A stretch of 14,451 nucleotides of DNA from Bdellovibrionales bacterium (GTDB lineage Bacteria > Bdellovibrionota > Bacteriovoracia > Bacteriovoracales > Bacteriovoracaceae). The notes under the pieces are model-generated. The model saw nothing but the letters and a program-made list of their open reading frames with translations, did no database searches and was not told the origin of the DNA. A program made the translations under genes and the position numbers. Every line of letters begins with the position of its first letter. Position 1 is the first letter of the stretch. The stretch spans positions 1 through 14,451 of the forward strand of contig DAOVTR010000006.1 in assembly GCA_030633015.1 (NCBI GenBank). The letters are read 5' to 3'. Of the stretch, positions 1 through 7,820 are shown in pieces.

Positions 1-283
1 ATTGTTTTGAATAATAAAAAACAATTGGAAGTTTTTCTGCTCTTACTAACGGATGGTTTTTTAAAGCGAGTTCACCATCAGACATAAGAGATACATCAAT
101 AACGCTTAGTGACGGCATATTATCTAATGTATCATACCAAAATGTTTTTAAATCATCGTAAAAACTAGGTACAACTCCAACTTTTCTAAAAACTTCAGAT
201 ATTTTTTTTACTTCATTAATATCACTAATGACAATTGCAACTTCTAATTTTTTTTCTTCTAAGCTGCTATTTTGTATCTCCAT
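1..283 (-). CDS. Receiver-like (degenerate) protein, N-terminal 94 residues, truncated by window edge
   Basis: An open frame starts at ATG (283-281) with a GGAG ribosome site six bases upstream and runs without a stop to the window edge, so only the N-terminus is present. Its alternating pattern resembles a response-regulator receiver fold: a hydrophobic strand at residues 13-19 followed by S20-D21, a helix with KKISEVFRKVG, a strand ending in VIDV with D63 at the usual phospho-acceptor position, and a later strand LPIVFYYS. The acidic pair of a true receiver is only partly kept (S20-D21), and the conserved Thr/Ser after strand 4 appears to be Tyr91, so it may be a pseudo-receiver. It lies 33 bases downstream of the shikimate kinase gene and is probably cotranscribed with it. 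The receiver assignment is inference from pattern; output domain and function are unknown. Confidence 0.7.
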   Translation of the reverse strand, partial: MEIQNSSLEEKKLEVAIVISDINEVKKISEVFRKVGVVPSFYDDLKTFWYDTLDNMPSLSVIDVSLMSDGELALKNHPLVRAEKLPIVFYYSKQ

Positions 284-316
284 TTTACGCTCCAGTAAAA
301 TATTTAATTATCTTAT

Positions 317-877
317 TTAGTATGACTTCATAGTAACAGTTCGTCCAATTTTCAAAAAACTGAGGAGGTCTTGGGCCCCATCTATTTCAACTAATTTATC
401 TTCAGATAATCTAAAATCAGATAATTCGTAAATTTTCACTCTATCCATATATAAATCTTCTAAAAAATTATTTCCCTTTGCTACAAGAGGCCTAAGGTCT
501 TGTTCATTTTTTATTCTTTTTAAACAAGTCTCAAAAGGAGTATCAATCCAAATTGTAAATAGATCATCCCTATTTTTAAAATCTAGCATATCCTTTTTTT
601 CTAGTGCTCCTCCACCTACGGCCAGAAACGTGTCATCCCTTTTAAGTAAAATCGTTTTTAAGAGATCCCTCTCAACCTCTCTAAATTTTTGCCATCCAAC
701 TCCTCTAATAATATCAGATACCGTATGATGGCCAAATCTAGTGAATACCTCAACAACCAATTGATCTAAATCATAAAATTGCCCACAACCTTGCTTTGGA
801 TTATTTGATGAAAGTTGAATTTTTTTTAAAAAAGAGCTTTTTCCTGCTCCCATAAATCCATTAAACAAAAAAATCAT
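317..877 (-). CDS. aroK: Shikimate kinase
   Basis: Cytoplasmic kinase phosphorylating shikimate to shikimate 3-phosphate with ATP, a late step of the chorismate (aromatic amino acid) pathway. Visible motifs in the 186-residue protein: Walker A GFMGAGKS at residues 7-14, the DLD shikimate-binding motif at 36-38, FREVE with R66, GGG at 88-90, lid-region RPL at 129-131 and R146 in the R-x3-Y segment near the end. Length is slightly above the usual 165-180. A GTG at 889 lies in frame, but I choose the ATG at 877 because GGGAG sits five bases upstream of it. The gene is divergent from yceD; the truncated receiver-like gene follows on the same strand. No other aro genes are in the window. All substrate-binding residues expected for the family are present. 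Confidence 0.9.
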   Translation of the reverse strand: MIFLFNGFMGAGKSSFLKKIQLSSNNPKQGCGQFYDLDQLVVEVFTRFGHHTVSDIIRGVGWQKFREVERDLLKTILLKRDDTFLAVGGGALEKKDMLDFKNRDDLFTIWIDTPFETCLKRIKNEQDLRPLVAKGNNFLEDLYMDRVKIYELSDFRLSEDKLVEIDGAQDLLSFLKIGRTVTMKSY

Positions 878-1038
878 AAAAACTCCCACCCAAATAGGTA
901 AGTATCAGAAAAGAAGATTACAACAAATAACGCACCCTGTAAAGACGGTTATATTTAACATGTAAAAATAACAAAGAAATTTTCAATGTATTTTTAGGAG
1001 GTTATACAACTACTAGGAACTCTTATCAGGCAATACAT
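878..1038. other. Divergent intergenic region between aroK and yceD
   Basis: This 161-base spacer must contain the promoters for both divergent transcripts. On the plus strand a possible -10 TATATT lies at 950-955, but no good -35 stands at the right distance. On the minus strand TTTACA (943-938) resembles a -35, followed after 17 bases only by a poor -10, TAATCT. A perfect AGGAGG at 996-1001 has no start codon at a usable distance. I do not assign any of these with confidence. Confidence 0.4.
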
Positions 1039-1617
1039 ATGAAACAGACTGCAATAAACAACTCTCAAACATTATCTCAATTAGATAAAACAATTAAACC
1101 AAAACTGATTCCAAAAAATAAAAGTATTAATTATTTTTTAGAATCTTCTGACGGTTGGCCATTAGAAATTTTAAATACTCTCCAAAAAGATTCCCTAGAG
1201 ACTGATCTTAATGAGGGAAAACTTGAAATTGAGCTAAAACTTGAAAGATTCTATACCAGCGAGCTAAGTGAATATATTTTAATCGAAGGAGTAGTCACCG
1301 CAAATTATAATACTCCTTGCGTAAGATGCTTAGAAACAACAAGGCAATTCATCGATTTTAATTTCAAAGCATGCGTACTAGAACATGAATTACAAGAATC
1401 AGACAATTTCAAAGAGGAAGCATCCATAAATGTAAGTGATGATGATTATGATCTATTTTTTATAAATGAAAAATTTGAATTAGATCTCCATGAGATTGTC
1501 AGTGAACAAATATTTTTATCCATTGATAATTTTCCTCTTCATGATCCTGATTGTAAGGGTCTTTGTAGCATATGCGGCATAAATCTAAATAATAACAGTT
1601 GCGAACACTCAAATTAA
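1039..1617 (+). CDS. yceD: YceD/DUF177 family protein
   Basis: DUF177 proteins are encoded directly before rpmF in most bacteria and are linked to 23S rRNA accumulation and ribosome synthesis. This 192-residue protein shows the family signature: a central C94-x2-C97 (PCVRCLE) following a beta-rich segment, an acidic stretch around 120-150, then a C-terminal CKGLCSICGINLN block with C172, C176 and C179 and a final C188. The first ~30 residues are a basic extension rich in Lys and Asn. The start is uncertain: the only ATG in range (1039) has just AGG eight bases upstream, whereas a perfect AGGAGG lies 37 bases upstream with no start codon behind it. rpmF follows 108 bases later. The family is sure; the molecular role is only partly known. 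Confidence 0.88.
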   Translation: MKQTAINNSQTLSQLDKTIKPKLIPKNKSINYFLESSDGWPLEILNTLQKDSLETDLNEGKLEIELKLERFYTSELSEYILIEGVVTANYNTPCVRCLETTRQFIDFNFKACVLEHELQESDNFKEEASINVSDDDYDLFFINEKFELDLHEIVSEQIFLSIDNFPLHDPDCKGLCSICGINLNNNSCEHSN

Positions 1618-1725
1618 ATCTCATTGGGGCCAAATAAGTTAATAATTAATAATTTTCTTGCCTATTACTTCATATTAGCGTAATTCATCAGAGCTTAGAT
1701 ATAAAATCAATTTGGAGATTTCGAT

Positions 1726-1944
1726 ATGGCAGTACCAAAAAAACGAACTAGTGTGTCAAGAAAAGGACAGCGAAGAGCTGGCCAGCACCATAAACTATAT
1801 AGAACTCATTCAATGACATGTCCTAACTGTGGAGATATGGCGTTAGCTCATCATGTATGCGCTTCTTGTGGAACTTACAAGGGTAGAGAAATTATTGAAT
1901 TAAAAGTTCAAGACGAAGAAAACAGTCAAACTCAATCAGAGTAA
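1726..1944 (+). CDS. rpmF: 50S ribosomal protein L32
   Basis: Small structural protein of the large ribosomal subunit. The 72-residue sequence begins with the hallmark MAVPKKRTS-SRKG-RRAG pattern and carries a complete zinc ribbon, C32-x2-C35 (CPNCG) and C45-x2-C48 (CASCG), so it is the zinc-binding form. The C-terminal ~12 residues form a slightly longer acidic/Gln-rich tail than usual. GGAG at 1714-1717 stands eight bases before the ATG. Position after yceD matches the widely conserved yceD-rpmF pair. The 108-base spacer before it includes a possible -10 TATAAA (1700-1705) without a convincing -35, so cotranscription with yceD cannot be confirmed from sequence. Confidence 0.97.
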   Translation: MAVPKKRTSVSRKGQRRAGQHHKLYRTHSMTCPNCGDMALAHHVCASCGTYKGREIIELKVQDEENSQTQSE

Positions 1945-2064
1945 ACAAACTAGTATTAAATTGCCCCTCCTTCTCGGTACATTTTTTATTTTTATAGCGT
2001 TATATACTTAACTTTTAGTAGATATGGGTCTATTTTTATACAAAAAAATTAGAGGGTAAACAAT

Positions 2065-3015
2065 ATGTACAAATCAATTACGCTATTATTTCCAGGCCAA
2101 GGAGCCCAACATATTGGGATGGGAAAAGAACTTGAGGGGACCCCTTCTTTTTCTCTCTTTGAAAAAGCTGACCAAATCCTTAATTATCCAATTTCAAAAA
2201 TTTGCTTTGATGGCCCAGAAGAAAAACTTACTCAAACACAAAATACTCAACCAGCTCTTCTTACTCACTCAATTGCAATATGGGAGAGAATTAAACCAAT
2301 ATTGGAAAAAAAGAATATCCCTGTTGATTTAGTGCTTGGCCACTCTCTTGGAGAATACAGTGCAATGGTTGTTGCTGGAGCACTTAGCTTTGAAGATGCC
2401 TTAAAGGCAGTTCACCTACGTGGAAAATTTATGCAAGAAGCAGTACCTGCCGGTGTTGGAAAAATGTTTGCGATAATGAGAACAACAGAAGATATGGTTG
2501 TAAAGGCTTGTGAATATGCAAGTGACCCTGATAATATTGTCTCTCCTGCAAATTTTAATGAACCATCTCAAACAGTTATTTCAGGACATGCTGAAGCTTG
2601 TGACAGAGCTGCCGAATGGGTAACAAAAAATGCGGAAGGAAGGGTAAGGGCCTTAGAACTAAAAGTATCAGCACCTTTTCACTCTCAACTAATGAAGCCC
2701 GCTGCGTTTAAACTAGCACAAACATTCGAATCTTTTAATTTTATGGATCTAAAAATACCTTATATTGCAAACATAGATGCAAAAAAATATGACAAAGGAA
2801 CTCCTGCAGAAATAGTTAAAAAAAATCTTATAGATCAAGTTACTGGATGTGTTCATTGGTCGAAAAGTGCAGCTCAAATACCCAAAGATTCTCTATGCCT
2901 TGAAATTGGTACAGGTCGTGTTCTGTCGGGCCTAATGAGAAAAATAAATAGAGATGTAAAAGTTCTTGCAATGGAATTCGAAGAGTCTTTTAAAGAACTC
3001 GAGGAGTTAATTTAA
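2065..3015 (+). CDS. fabD: Malonyl-CoA:ACP transacylase
   Basis: Transfers malonyl from CoA to acyl carrier protein, supplying the extender unit for type II fatty acid synthesis in the cytoplasm. The 316-residue protein has FPGQGAQ near the N-terminus, the nucleophile motif GHSLGE with catalytic S94, the substrate-binding R120 in HLRG, the SPANFN-PSQ-VISG segment around 161-175, and catalytic H207 in SAPFHS. Length is normal. AGAGGG at 2051-2056 is eight bases before the ATG. Its last base overlaps the fabG start (TAATG), indicating coupled translation. It is the first fab gene of the cluster, following rpmF after 120 bases; neither plsX nor fabH stands between them. Confidence 0.97.
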   Translation: MYKSITLLFPGQGAQHIGMGKELEGTPSFSLFEKADQILNYPISKICFDGPEEKLTQTQNTQPALLTHSIAIWERIKPILEKKNIPVDLVLGHSLGEYSAMVVAGALSFEDALKAVHLRGKFMQEAVPAGVGKMFAIMRTTEDMVVKACEYASDPDNIVSPANFNEPSQTVISGHAEACDRAAEWVTKNAEGRVRALELKVSAPFHSQLMKPAAFKLAQTFESFNFMDLKIPYIANIDAKKYDKGTPAEIVKKNLIDQVTGCVHWSKSAAQIPKDSLCLEIGTGRVLSGLMRKINRDVKVLAMEFEESFKELEELI

Positions 3016-3773
3016 TGTTTGTACAATACCCTGATTTAGAAAATAAAATTATATTAGTAACGGGTGCAACAAGAGGAATAGGAAGATCAATTGCCCTCAA
3101 CTTAGCAAAACAAAAATCTCATGTTGTCTTTAACTACAGAGGAGATAAATCCGTAGCTGATAATTTAGAACAAGAAATTATCCAATTAGGAGGAAAATCA
3201 ACTGCTTTAAAATTTGATGTTACTGACCAGCAATTAGTAAAAGAAAACCTTGGGAATTTTTTAAAAGAGGTAGGTCCCATCGCTGGATTAGTTAATAATG
3301 CTGGCATCTCTAAAGATCAAATAGTCTTAAGAATAAAGGAAGAGGACGTTTTAGATATTTTAAATGTAAATTTAAAAAGTTCCATAATGATTGCATCAAC
3401 ACTATCCAGACATTTTCTTAAAGCTGAATTTCCATCAGTTGTAAATATTAGTTCTGTTGTAGGGCTAATGGGTAACCCATCTCAAATTGCATATTCTGCT
3501 TCTAAAGCTGGAATGCTGGGATTTACTAAATCTTATGCAAAAGAGTTAGCTTCAAAAAACATTCGATGCAATGCACTATGTCCAGGGTTTATTAATACTG
3601 ATATGACTGAATCATTGGATGATCGCGTTAAAGAACATTATTATTCCCAAATTCCTCTCAAAAGATTTGGTGAAACAGATGAGGTTGCCGGTCTAACTTG
3701 CTTCTTGCTAAGTCGTGCCTCCTCGTATATTACTGGTGAAATTATAAAAATAGATGGTGGACTTTATATTTAA
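3015..3773 (+). CDS. fabG: 3-oxoacyl-ACP reductase
   Basis: NADPH-dependent reduction of 3-oxoacyl-ACP to 3-hydroxyacyl-ACP, the first reductive step of the elongation cycle. A classical short-chain dehydrogenase of 252 residues: Rossmann motif TGATRGIG (16-23), NNAG (94-97), structural N118, and the catalytic set S147, Y160, K164 in the SSVVG...YSASK arrangement. The PGFINTDMT segment and terminal IDGG are typical of FabG rather than a generic dehydrogenase, as is the position between fabD and acpP. The start overlaps the fabD stop by one base; GAGGAG at 3001-3006 is eight bases upstream. ACP follows after 35 bases. Confidence 0.95.
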   Translation: MFVQYPDLENKIILVTGATRGIGRSIALNLAKQKSHVVFNYRGDKSVADNLEQEIIQLGGKSTALKFDVTDQQLVKENLGNFLKEVGPIAGLVNNAGISKDQIVLRIKEEDVLDILNVNLKSSIMIASTLSRHFLKAEFPSVVNISSVVGLMGNPSQIAYSASKAGMLGFTKSYAKELASKNIRCNALCPGFINTDMTESLDDRVKEHYYSQIPLKRFGETDEVAGLTCFLLSRASSYITGEIIKIDGGLYI

Positions 3774-3808
3774 TATATTTTTAAGTTAAAATAAACATGG
3801 AGAAAATT

Positions 3809-4042
3809 ATGCAAGAAATGGAACAAAAAGTTATTAAACTAATTAGTGAAGCTACAAAAATTGATGAAGCAAAAATCACAATGGATACCAGCTTTAATGA
3901 TGATTTGAACTTAGATTCTTTAGACATTGTTGAACTTATGATGAAAATGGAAGATGAATTTGATATTGAAATTCCAGAAGATGAAGCTGAAGGTCTTAAG
4001 GTTGTAAAAGACATTGTAACTTATTTAACAAATAAACAATAA
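3809..4042 (+). CDS. acpP: Acyl carrier protein
   Basis: Carries the growing acyl chain on a phosphopantetheine arm. The 77-residue acidic helical protein has the modification site DSLD with S37, followed by the acidic recognition helix IVELMMKMEDEFDIEIP. An in-frame ATG at 3797 would add four residues, but GGAG at 3799-3802 lies six bases before the ATG at 3809, and the resulting length matches the usual 77-78 residues. The residues before the serine read DLNLDSLD instead of the common DLGADSLD, a modest variant. A strong hairpin follows directly, before fabF, which would favour ACP over fabF expression. Confidence 0.96.
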   Translation: MQEMEQKVIKLISEATKIDEAKITMDTSFNDDLNLDSLDIVELMMKMEDEFDIEIPEDEAEGLKVVKDIVTYLTNKQ

Positions 4043-4052
4043 AATAATTATT

Positions 4053-4089
4053 AACGGAAAGAGGTCTATCTCTTTCCGTTTCTTTATCC
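4053..4089 (+). terminator. Hairpin after acpP, likely partial terminator
   Basis: An 11-bp perfect inverted repeat (4053-4063 AACGGAAAGAG pairing with 4070-4080 CTCTTTCCGTT) encloses a six-base loop and is followed by a short, interrupted T-rich stretch (TTTCTTTAT) starting within the right arm. The weak T tract suggests incomplete termination, so that fabF downstream is still read. It could also act as an RNA-stabilising 3' end for a short acpP transcript. Confidence 0.75.
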
Positions 4090-4127
4090 TAAATCTTTTT
4101 TATCTTTGTTAAATGGAGATGATAGTT

Positions 4128-5387
4128 ATGTCTAATTCATTACTTAAAAGAGTTGCAGTAACAGGAATTGGCGGAGTTTGTGGACTAGGACATAATATTT
4201 CTGATATTTGGAACGGTTTACTTGAAGGAAAATCAGGTATTTCTCTAATTGAAAATAGCAACGTAGAAAATCTTCCGATTAAAATTGCCGGAGAAGTAAA
4301 AGATTTTATCATCTCTGAAAATTTAATGGATTTTAAAGAAGCATCAAGATTAGATAAATTTCTTCATTTTGCAGTACATGGAGCAAGTGAAGCATTGAAT
4401 GATGCAAATCTCTTAAAACAATCACCTTACTCCCCTGAAAAAATGGGAACAATCATTGGTGTTGGAATGGGAGGTTTTCCTTTTATTGAAAAAAATTATG
4501 AAACTTTTTTAAAAAAAGGAGCAAAAAGAGTCGGACCTTTTTTTATTCCATCAATCATTCCCAATATGACTTCAGGATTAATATCAATAAAATTTGGCCT
4601 TAAAGGAGTTAACTACTCTTTAGCTAGTGCCTGTGCATCTGGAGGCCACGCTATTGGTGCTGCAGCTGATGAAATTAGACTAGGAAGGCATGACGTAATT
4701 GTTACTGGTGGAGCAGAAAGTGTCATTAGTAGTCTTGCCCTTTCAGGGTTTTCTTCCATGAAAGCAATATCTAAAAACAATGAAAACCCAACACTTGCTT
4801 CAAGACCATTTGATATTGACCGGGATGGTTTTGTAATGGGTGAAGGATCTGGAATTTTAGTTCTAGAAGATTTTGAAAAAGCAAAAGCAAGGGGTGCAAA
4901 AATTTATGCTGAAATTGTAGGCTATAGCGCAACTGCTGATGCCAATCACATCACGGCCCCTCATCCAGAAGGAGAAGGAGCTGTTAGATGCATGAAACTT
5001 ACAATGGAAAATGCAAATATTTCTCCAGAACAGGTAGGATATATTAATGCTCATGGAACCTCTACTCCACTCGGAGATATTGCTGAAACAATAGCTGTAA
5101 GAAAAGCATTCGGTTCACATGCAGAAAAATTAAATATCAGCTCAACAAAATCAATGACTGGCCATCTCCTCGGTGCAGCTGGTGGAATTGAATCTATCAT
5201 CACAATTCTAGCGCTAAAACATGAAATTATTCCACCAACTATTAATTTAAAAAATCAAGATCCACAATGCGATTTAAACTACACTGCAAACCAATCACTT
5301 AAATCCCCAATAGAATATGCAATTAACAATTCATTTGGCTTTGGTGGTACCAACTCATCAATATTATTTAAAAAATATAACGAATAA
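4128..5387 (+). CDS. fabF: 3-oxoacyl-ACP synthase II
   Basis: Condenses malonyl-ACP with acyl-ACP in chain elongation. The 419-residue protein carries the Cys-His-His triad of elongating ketosynthases: C169 in ASACASGG, H309 in [11 protein letters not shown] and H346 in [13 protein letters not shown], with K341, and ends with the [12 protein letters not shown] motif. This triad, and not Cys-His-Asn, separates it from FabH. In-frame ATGs exist at 4113 and 4119, but GGAG at 4115-4118 best serves the ATG at 4128 (nine-base spacer). It follows acpP and the hairpin; glyA begins ten bases after its stop, so both are probably on one transcript. FabF rather than FabB is supported by the acpP-fabF order and by the sequence pattern. 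Confidence 0.96.
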   Translation: MSNSLLKRVAVTGIGGVCGLGHNISDIWNGLLEGKSGISLIENSNVENLPIKIAGEVKDFIISENLMDFKEASRLDKFLHFAVHGASEALNDANLLKQSPYSPEKMGTIIGVGMGGFPFIEKNYETFLKKGAKRVGPFFIPSIIPNMTSGLISIKFGLKGVNYSLASACASGGHAIGAAADEIRLGRHDVIVTGGAESVISSLALSGFSSMKAISKNNENPTLASRPFDIDRDGFVMGEGSGILVLEDFEKAKARGAKIYAEIVGYSATADANHITAPHPEGEGAVRCMKLTMENANISPEQVGYINAHGTSTPLGDIAETIAVRKAFGSHAEKLNISSTKSMTGHLLGAAGGIESIITILALKHEIIPPTINLKNQDPQCDLNYTANQSLKSPIEYAINNSFGFGGTNSSILFKKYNE

Positions 5388-5397
5388 AGGAGACAGT

Positions 5398-6654
5398 ATG
5401 TTCCATCCTAAATCAGTATCTTTAAAAGAAATGGACAGCGAAATAGAAGCTCTAATAAGAAAAGAGTATGAAAGACAAGAATATGGACTTGAACTTATTG
5501 CCTCAGAAAACTATACATCTAAGGCCGTAATGCAAGCTCAAGGAAGTGTTCTAACCAATAAATATGCTGAAGGTTATCCTGGAAAAAGATATTATGGAGG
5601 ATGTGAAAATGTTGATATAACAGAGCAAATTGCAATCGATAGAGCAAAAAAACTTTTTAAAGCAAGTTATGCAAACGTTCAACCCCACTCAGGTTCTCAA
5701 GCAAATATGGGATGCTATCTTTCTATTCTTGATCCAGGAGATACTTTTCTAGGAATGAATCTTTCAGAGGGAGGTCATCTTACTCATGGATCTCCCGTAA
5801 ACTTTAGTGGGAAACTATTTAATGTTGTATCCTATGGACTTGATCTTGAAACCGAAACAATTGATTATAATCAAGTATTAGATATTGCAAAAAAAGAAAA
5901 ACCAAAAATAATTGTAGCCGGTGCATCCGCCTATCCAAGAACAATTGATTTTCAAAAATTTAGGGAAATTGCAGATAGTGTTGGAGCCTACCTACTTGTG
6001 GATATGGCACACATCGCAGGTCTTGTTGCGGCAAACCTCCATCCAAGTCCAGTAGGTCATGCCCATTTTGTAACTTCAACAACCCATAAAACACTAAGGG
6101 GGCCACGAGGTGGTCTGATTCTAACTGAAGACGAAGAGTTAGCAAAAAAAGTTAATTTTACAATCTTTCCTGGAATTCAAGGAGGCCCATTAGAGCATAT
6201 TATTGCAGCGAAGGCCGTTGCTTTCAAGGAGGCCCTTGAACCACAATATGTAGATTATCAAAAGCAAGTAATTGAAAATGCTAAAGCTCTTGCAAAAAGA
6301 CTTCAAGATCATGGAGTAGAAATTGTTTCAGGAGGAACAGATAATCATCTTGTACTAGTAAAAACAGATTCCGTTAACCTTTCCGGCAAAAAAGCTGAAA
6401 GAATACTCGAAAAAGTAGGAATAACTTGTAATAAAAATATGATTCCCAACGACCAAAGATCACCTTTTGTCACCTCGGGTATCAGACTAGGTACTCCGGC
6501 CATGACCACACGAGGATTAAAACAAGAACATATGAATATAGTTGGAGATTGGATCTATAAAGCACTTACAAACACTGATAATGAAACAATACTCAATAAT
6601 ATTCGCCAAGAAGTCTTGGAATTATGTAAGAAATTTCCTGTTTATGGAAATTAA
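5398..6654 (+). CDS. glyA: Serine hydroxymethyltransferase
   Basis: PLP enzyme interconverting serine and glycine with transfer of a one-carbon unit to tetrahydrofolate. The 418-residue protein shows [10 protein letters not shown] near the N-terminus, the [16 protein letters not shown] block (58-73), PHSGSQAN (96-103), [10 protein letters not shown] (200-209) and the PLP-lysine motif [13 protein letters not shown] with K231, then [11 protein letters not shown] and [12 protein letters not shown]. An upstream in-frame extension exists, but AAGGAG at 5387-5392 and the family's usual N-terminus fix the ATG at 5398. It sits ten bases after fabF and is probably cotranscribed, tying one-carbon supply to the lipid block. 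It is a complete, ordinary member of the family. Confidence 0.97.
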   Translation: MFHPKSVSLKEMDSEIEALIRKEYERQEYGLELIASENYTSKAVMQAQGSVLTNKYAEGYPGKRYYGGCENVDITEQIAIDRAKKLFKASYANVQPHSGSQANMGCYLSILDPGDTFLGMNLSEGGHLTHGSPVNFSGKLFNVVSYGLDLETETIDYNQVLDIAKKEKPKIIVAGASAYPRTIDFQKFREIADSVGAYLLVDMAHIAGLVAANLHPSPVGHAHFVTSTTHKTLRGPRGGLILTEDEELAKKVNFTIFPGIQGGPLEHIIAAKAVAFKEALEPQYVDYQKQVIENAKALAKRLQDHGVEIVSGGTDNHLVLVKTDSVNLSGKKAERILEKVGITCNKNMIPNDQRSPFVTSGIRLGTPAMTTRGLKQEHMNIVGDWIYKALTNTDNETILNNIRQEVLELCKKFPVYGN

Positions 6655-6729
6655 AAAAGAAAATCCTGAACAACCATAACAACAAGAAAAAGTACAACCA
6701 CTAAGTGTGCAACTATCATCATAAACAAA

Positions 6730-6757
6730 TCCTTTGATAAATAAAATTATCAAAGGA
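6730..6757. repeat. Perfect inverted repeat after glyA
   Basis: An 11-bp perfect inverted repeat (TCCTTTGATAA at 6730-6740 with TTATCAAAGGA at 6747-6757) encloses the six-base loop ATAAAA. On the plus strand it is followed by A residues, not T residues, so it is not a standard intrinsic terminator for glyA. It could be an mRNA 3'-end stabiliser, a factor-assisted terminator or a protein-binding palindrome. The rest of the 232-base glyA-nrdR spacer shows no gene. Confidence 0.6.
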
Positions 6758-6806
6758 AAAATTCAGCGTCAACAAATGAATTACCTCAATAAATATATCA
6801 CCAACA

Positions 6807-6835
6807 TTGTCAAACAATTGACTTAAAACTAATTA
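6807..6835 (+). promoter_or_regulatory. Weak candidate promoter for nrdR-nusB
   Basis: TTGTCA (6807-6812) stands 17 bases before TAATTA (6830-6835). The -35 is good and the -10 poor. The implied transcript start near 6842 would leave a leader of about 45 bases before nrdR. It is the best candidate I see in this spacer, but the assignment is tentative. Confidence 0.25.
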
Positions 6836-6886
6836 TTTCTTGCCAAAAAATCTCATAAAACGTAAATACTCATAGAGGTTAAATTT

Positions 6887-7378
6887 ATGAGATGCACGAT
6901 TTGTAATGCTCCAGACACTAAAGTTATTGATTCAAGGCTTCTTCCTGAAGGAACTACAATTAGGAGAAGAAGAAAATGCGAAACTTGTAATCAAAGATTT
7001 ACGACATATGAGAAAATAGAAATTCAAATGCCAGTAATAGTAAAAAGTGATGGTCGGAGAGAAAATTATCAAAGCGAGAAAATAATAAAAGGGATAAAAA
7101 AAGCATGCCAGAAACGCCCAATTTCAATGGAGCAAATAGATAACCTTATCTCTGAAACAGAAAAAAATATACTTGAAATCCATAAAAAAGAGATTGATGC
7201 CAATATTATAGGACAAATGATAATGGAAAATATTTATAAACTTGATCCTGTTGCTTATGTTCGATTTGCCTCTTTTTACTGGAATTTTGATAACATTGAT
7301 GATTTCATTGTTAACCTTCAAAAGAACCTTGCCCCCTTTAAATCTAATAAGAATAAAGGAAGATCATCACATGTCTAA
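6887..7378 (+). CDS. nrdR: Transcriptional repressor NrdR
   Basis: Nucleotide-sensing repressor of ribonucleotide reductase genes. The 163-residue protein has an N-terminal zinc ribbon with C3-x2-C6 and C31-x2-C34 surrounding the basic RRRRKCETC segment, then an ATP-cone domain from about residue 49 (PVIVKSDGRRE) to about 137, including YVRFASFYWNF. The last ~15 residues are a basic tail. AGAGG at 6874-6878 is eight bases before the ATG. It overlaps nusB by eight bases, so the two are cotranscribed. No NrdR-box pair or nrd gene is seen in the window, so its targets lie elsewhere. Confidence 0.96.
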   Translation: MRCTICNAPDTKVIDSRLLPEGTTIRRRRKCETCNQRFTTYEKIEIQMPVIVKSDGRRENYQSEKIIKGIKKACQKRPISMEQIDNLISETEKNILEIHKKEIDANIIGQMIMENIYKLDPVAYVRFASFYWNFDNIDDFIVNLQKNLAPFKSNKNKGRSSHV

Positions 7379-7820
7379 AAAACTAAATAGAACAAAATCC
7401 AGGGAATTTGCATTCCAATTTTTATATCACCTAAATTTATTGAATTTCAATGAGCAAATTGAGAAATTTAAAAATGATGAAAAATTACTAGAATCATCAG
7501 TTAATGATTTTTTTGAAACACAAGAAGACAATAATAATCTTGAAAAAACATTTGCTACAAACCTTATCGCTGGTGTAATTAATAACGAAGACAATCTCAA
7601 CCAGCTAATAATACCCCTAATTAAAAAAAATGACCTGAGCTTGCTTCCTAAAATTGATTATACAATATTAAAACTAAGTATCTTACAATTTCTTGAATTT
7701 AAAGATATACCTAGAAAAGTCGTAATAAATGAAGCAGTCGAACTGGGAAAAAAGTTTGGCACCAAAGATTCATTTTCATTAATTAATGCAATTTTAGATA
7801 AAATCTCAAAGGATTTATAA
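7371..7820 (+). CDS. nusB: Transcription antitermination protein NusB
   Basis: RNA-binding factor that with NusE (S10) promotes antitermination in rRNA operons. The 149-residue all-helical protein opens with RTKSREFAFQFLYH, like the conserved R-x-R-E-x-A-x-Q-x-L-Y start of the family, and ends with the characteristic IPRKVVINEAVELGKKFGT followed by a segment ending ILDKI. The middle (40-60) is rich in Asn, Asp and Glu and not conserved. An upstream in-frame extension is rejected because AAGGA at 7356-7360 serves the ATG at 7371. It overlaps nrdR by eight bases, and its stop overlaps the next start (TAATG). No ribH lies next to it, unlike in many proteobacteria. Confidence 0.92.
   Translation: MSKKLNRTKSREFAFQFLYHLNLLNFNEQIEKFKNDEKLLESSVNDFFETQEDNNNLEKTFATNLIAGVINNEDNLNQLIIPLIKKNDLSLLPKIDYTILKLSILQFLEFKDIPRKVVINEAVELGKKFGTKDSFSLINAILDKISKDL

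Noticed and set aside
1618..1725. Promoter between yceD and rpmF
   Set aside because: TTGCCT at 1658-1663 is followed after 17 bases only by a poor -10 and TATAAA at 1700-1705 has no -35, so neither pair is convincing in such AT-rich sequence.
3781..4014. Minus-strand open frame of 77 codons opposite acpP
   Set aside because: It lies wholly antisense to a certain acyl carrier protein gene, is composed mostly of Ser/Ile/Phe from reversed acidic codons and matches nothing.
5317..5397. Upstream extension of glyA overlapping fabF
   Set aside because: The extra residues are the fabF C-terminus read in another frame; AAGGAG and the family N-terminus place the start at 5398.
7242..7370. Upstream extension of nusB inside nrdR
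   Set aside because: The extension reads the conserved nrdR C-terminus out of frame; the NusB-like start and ribosome site place it at 7371.
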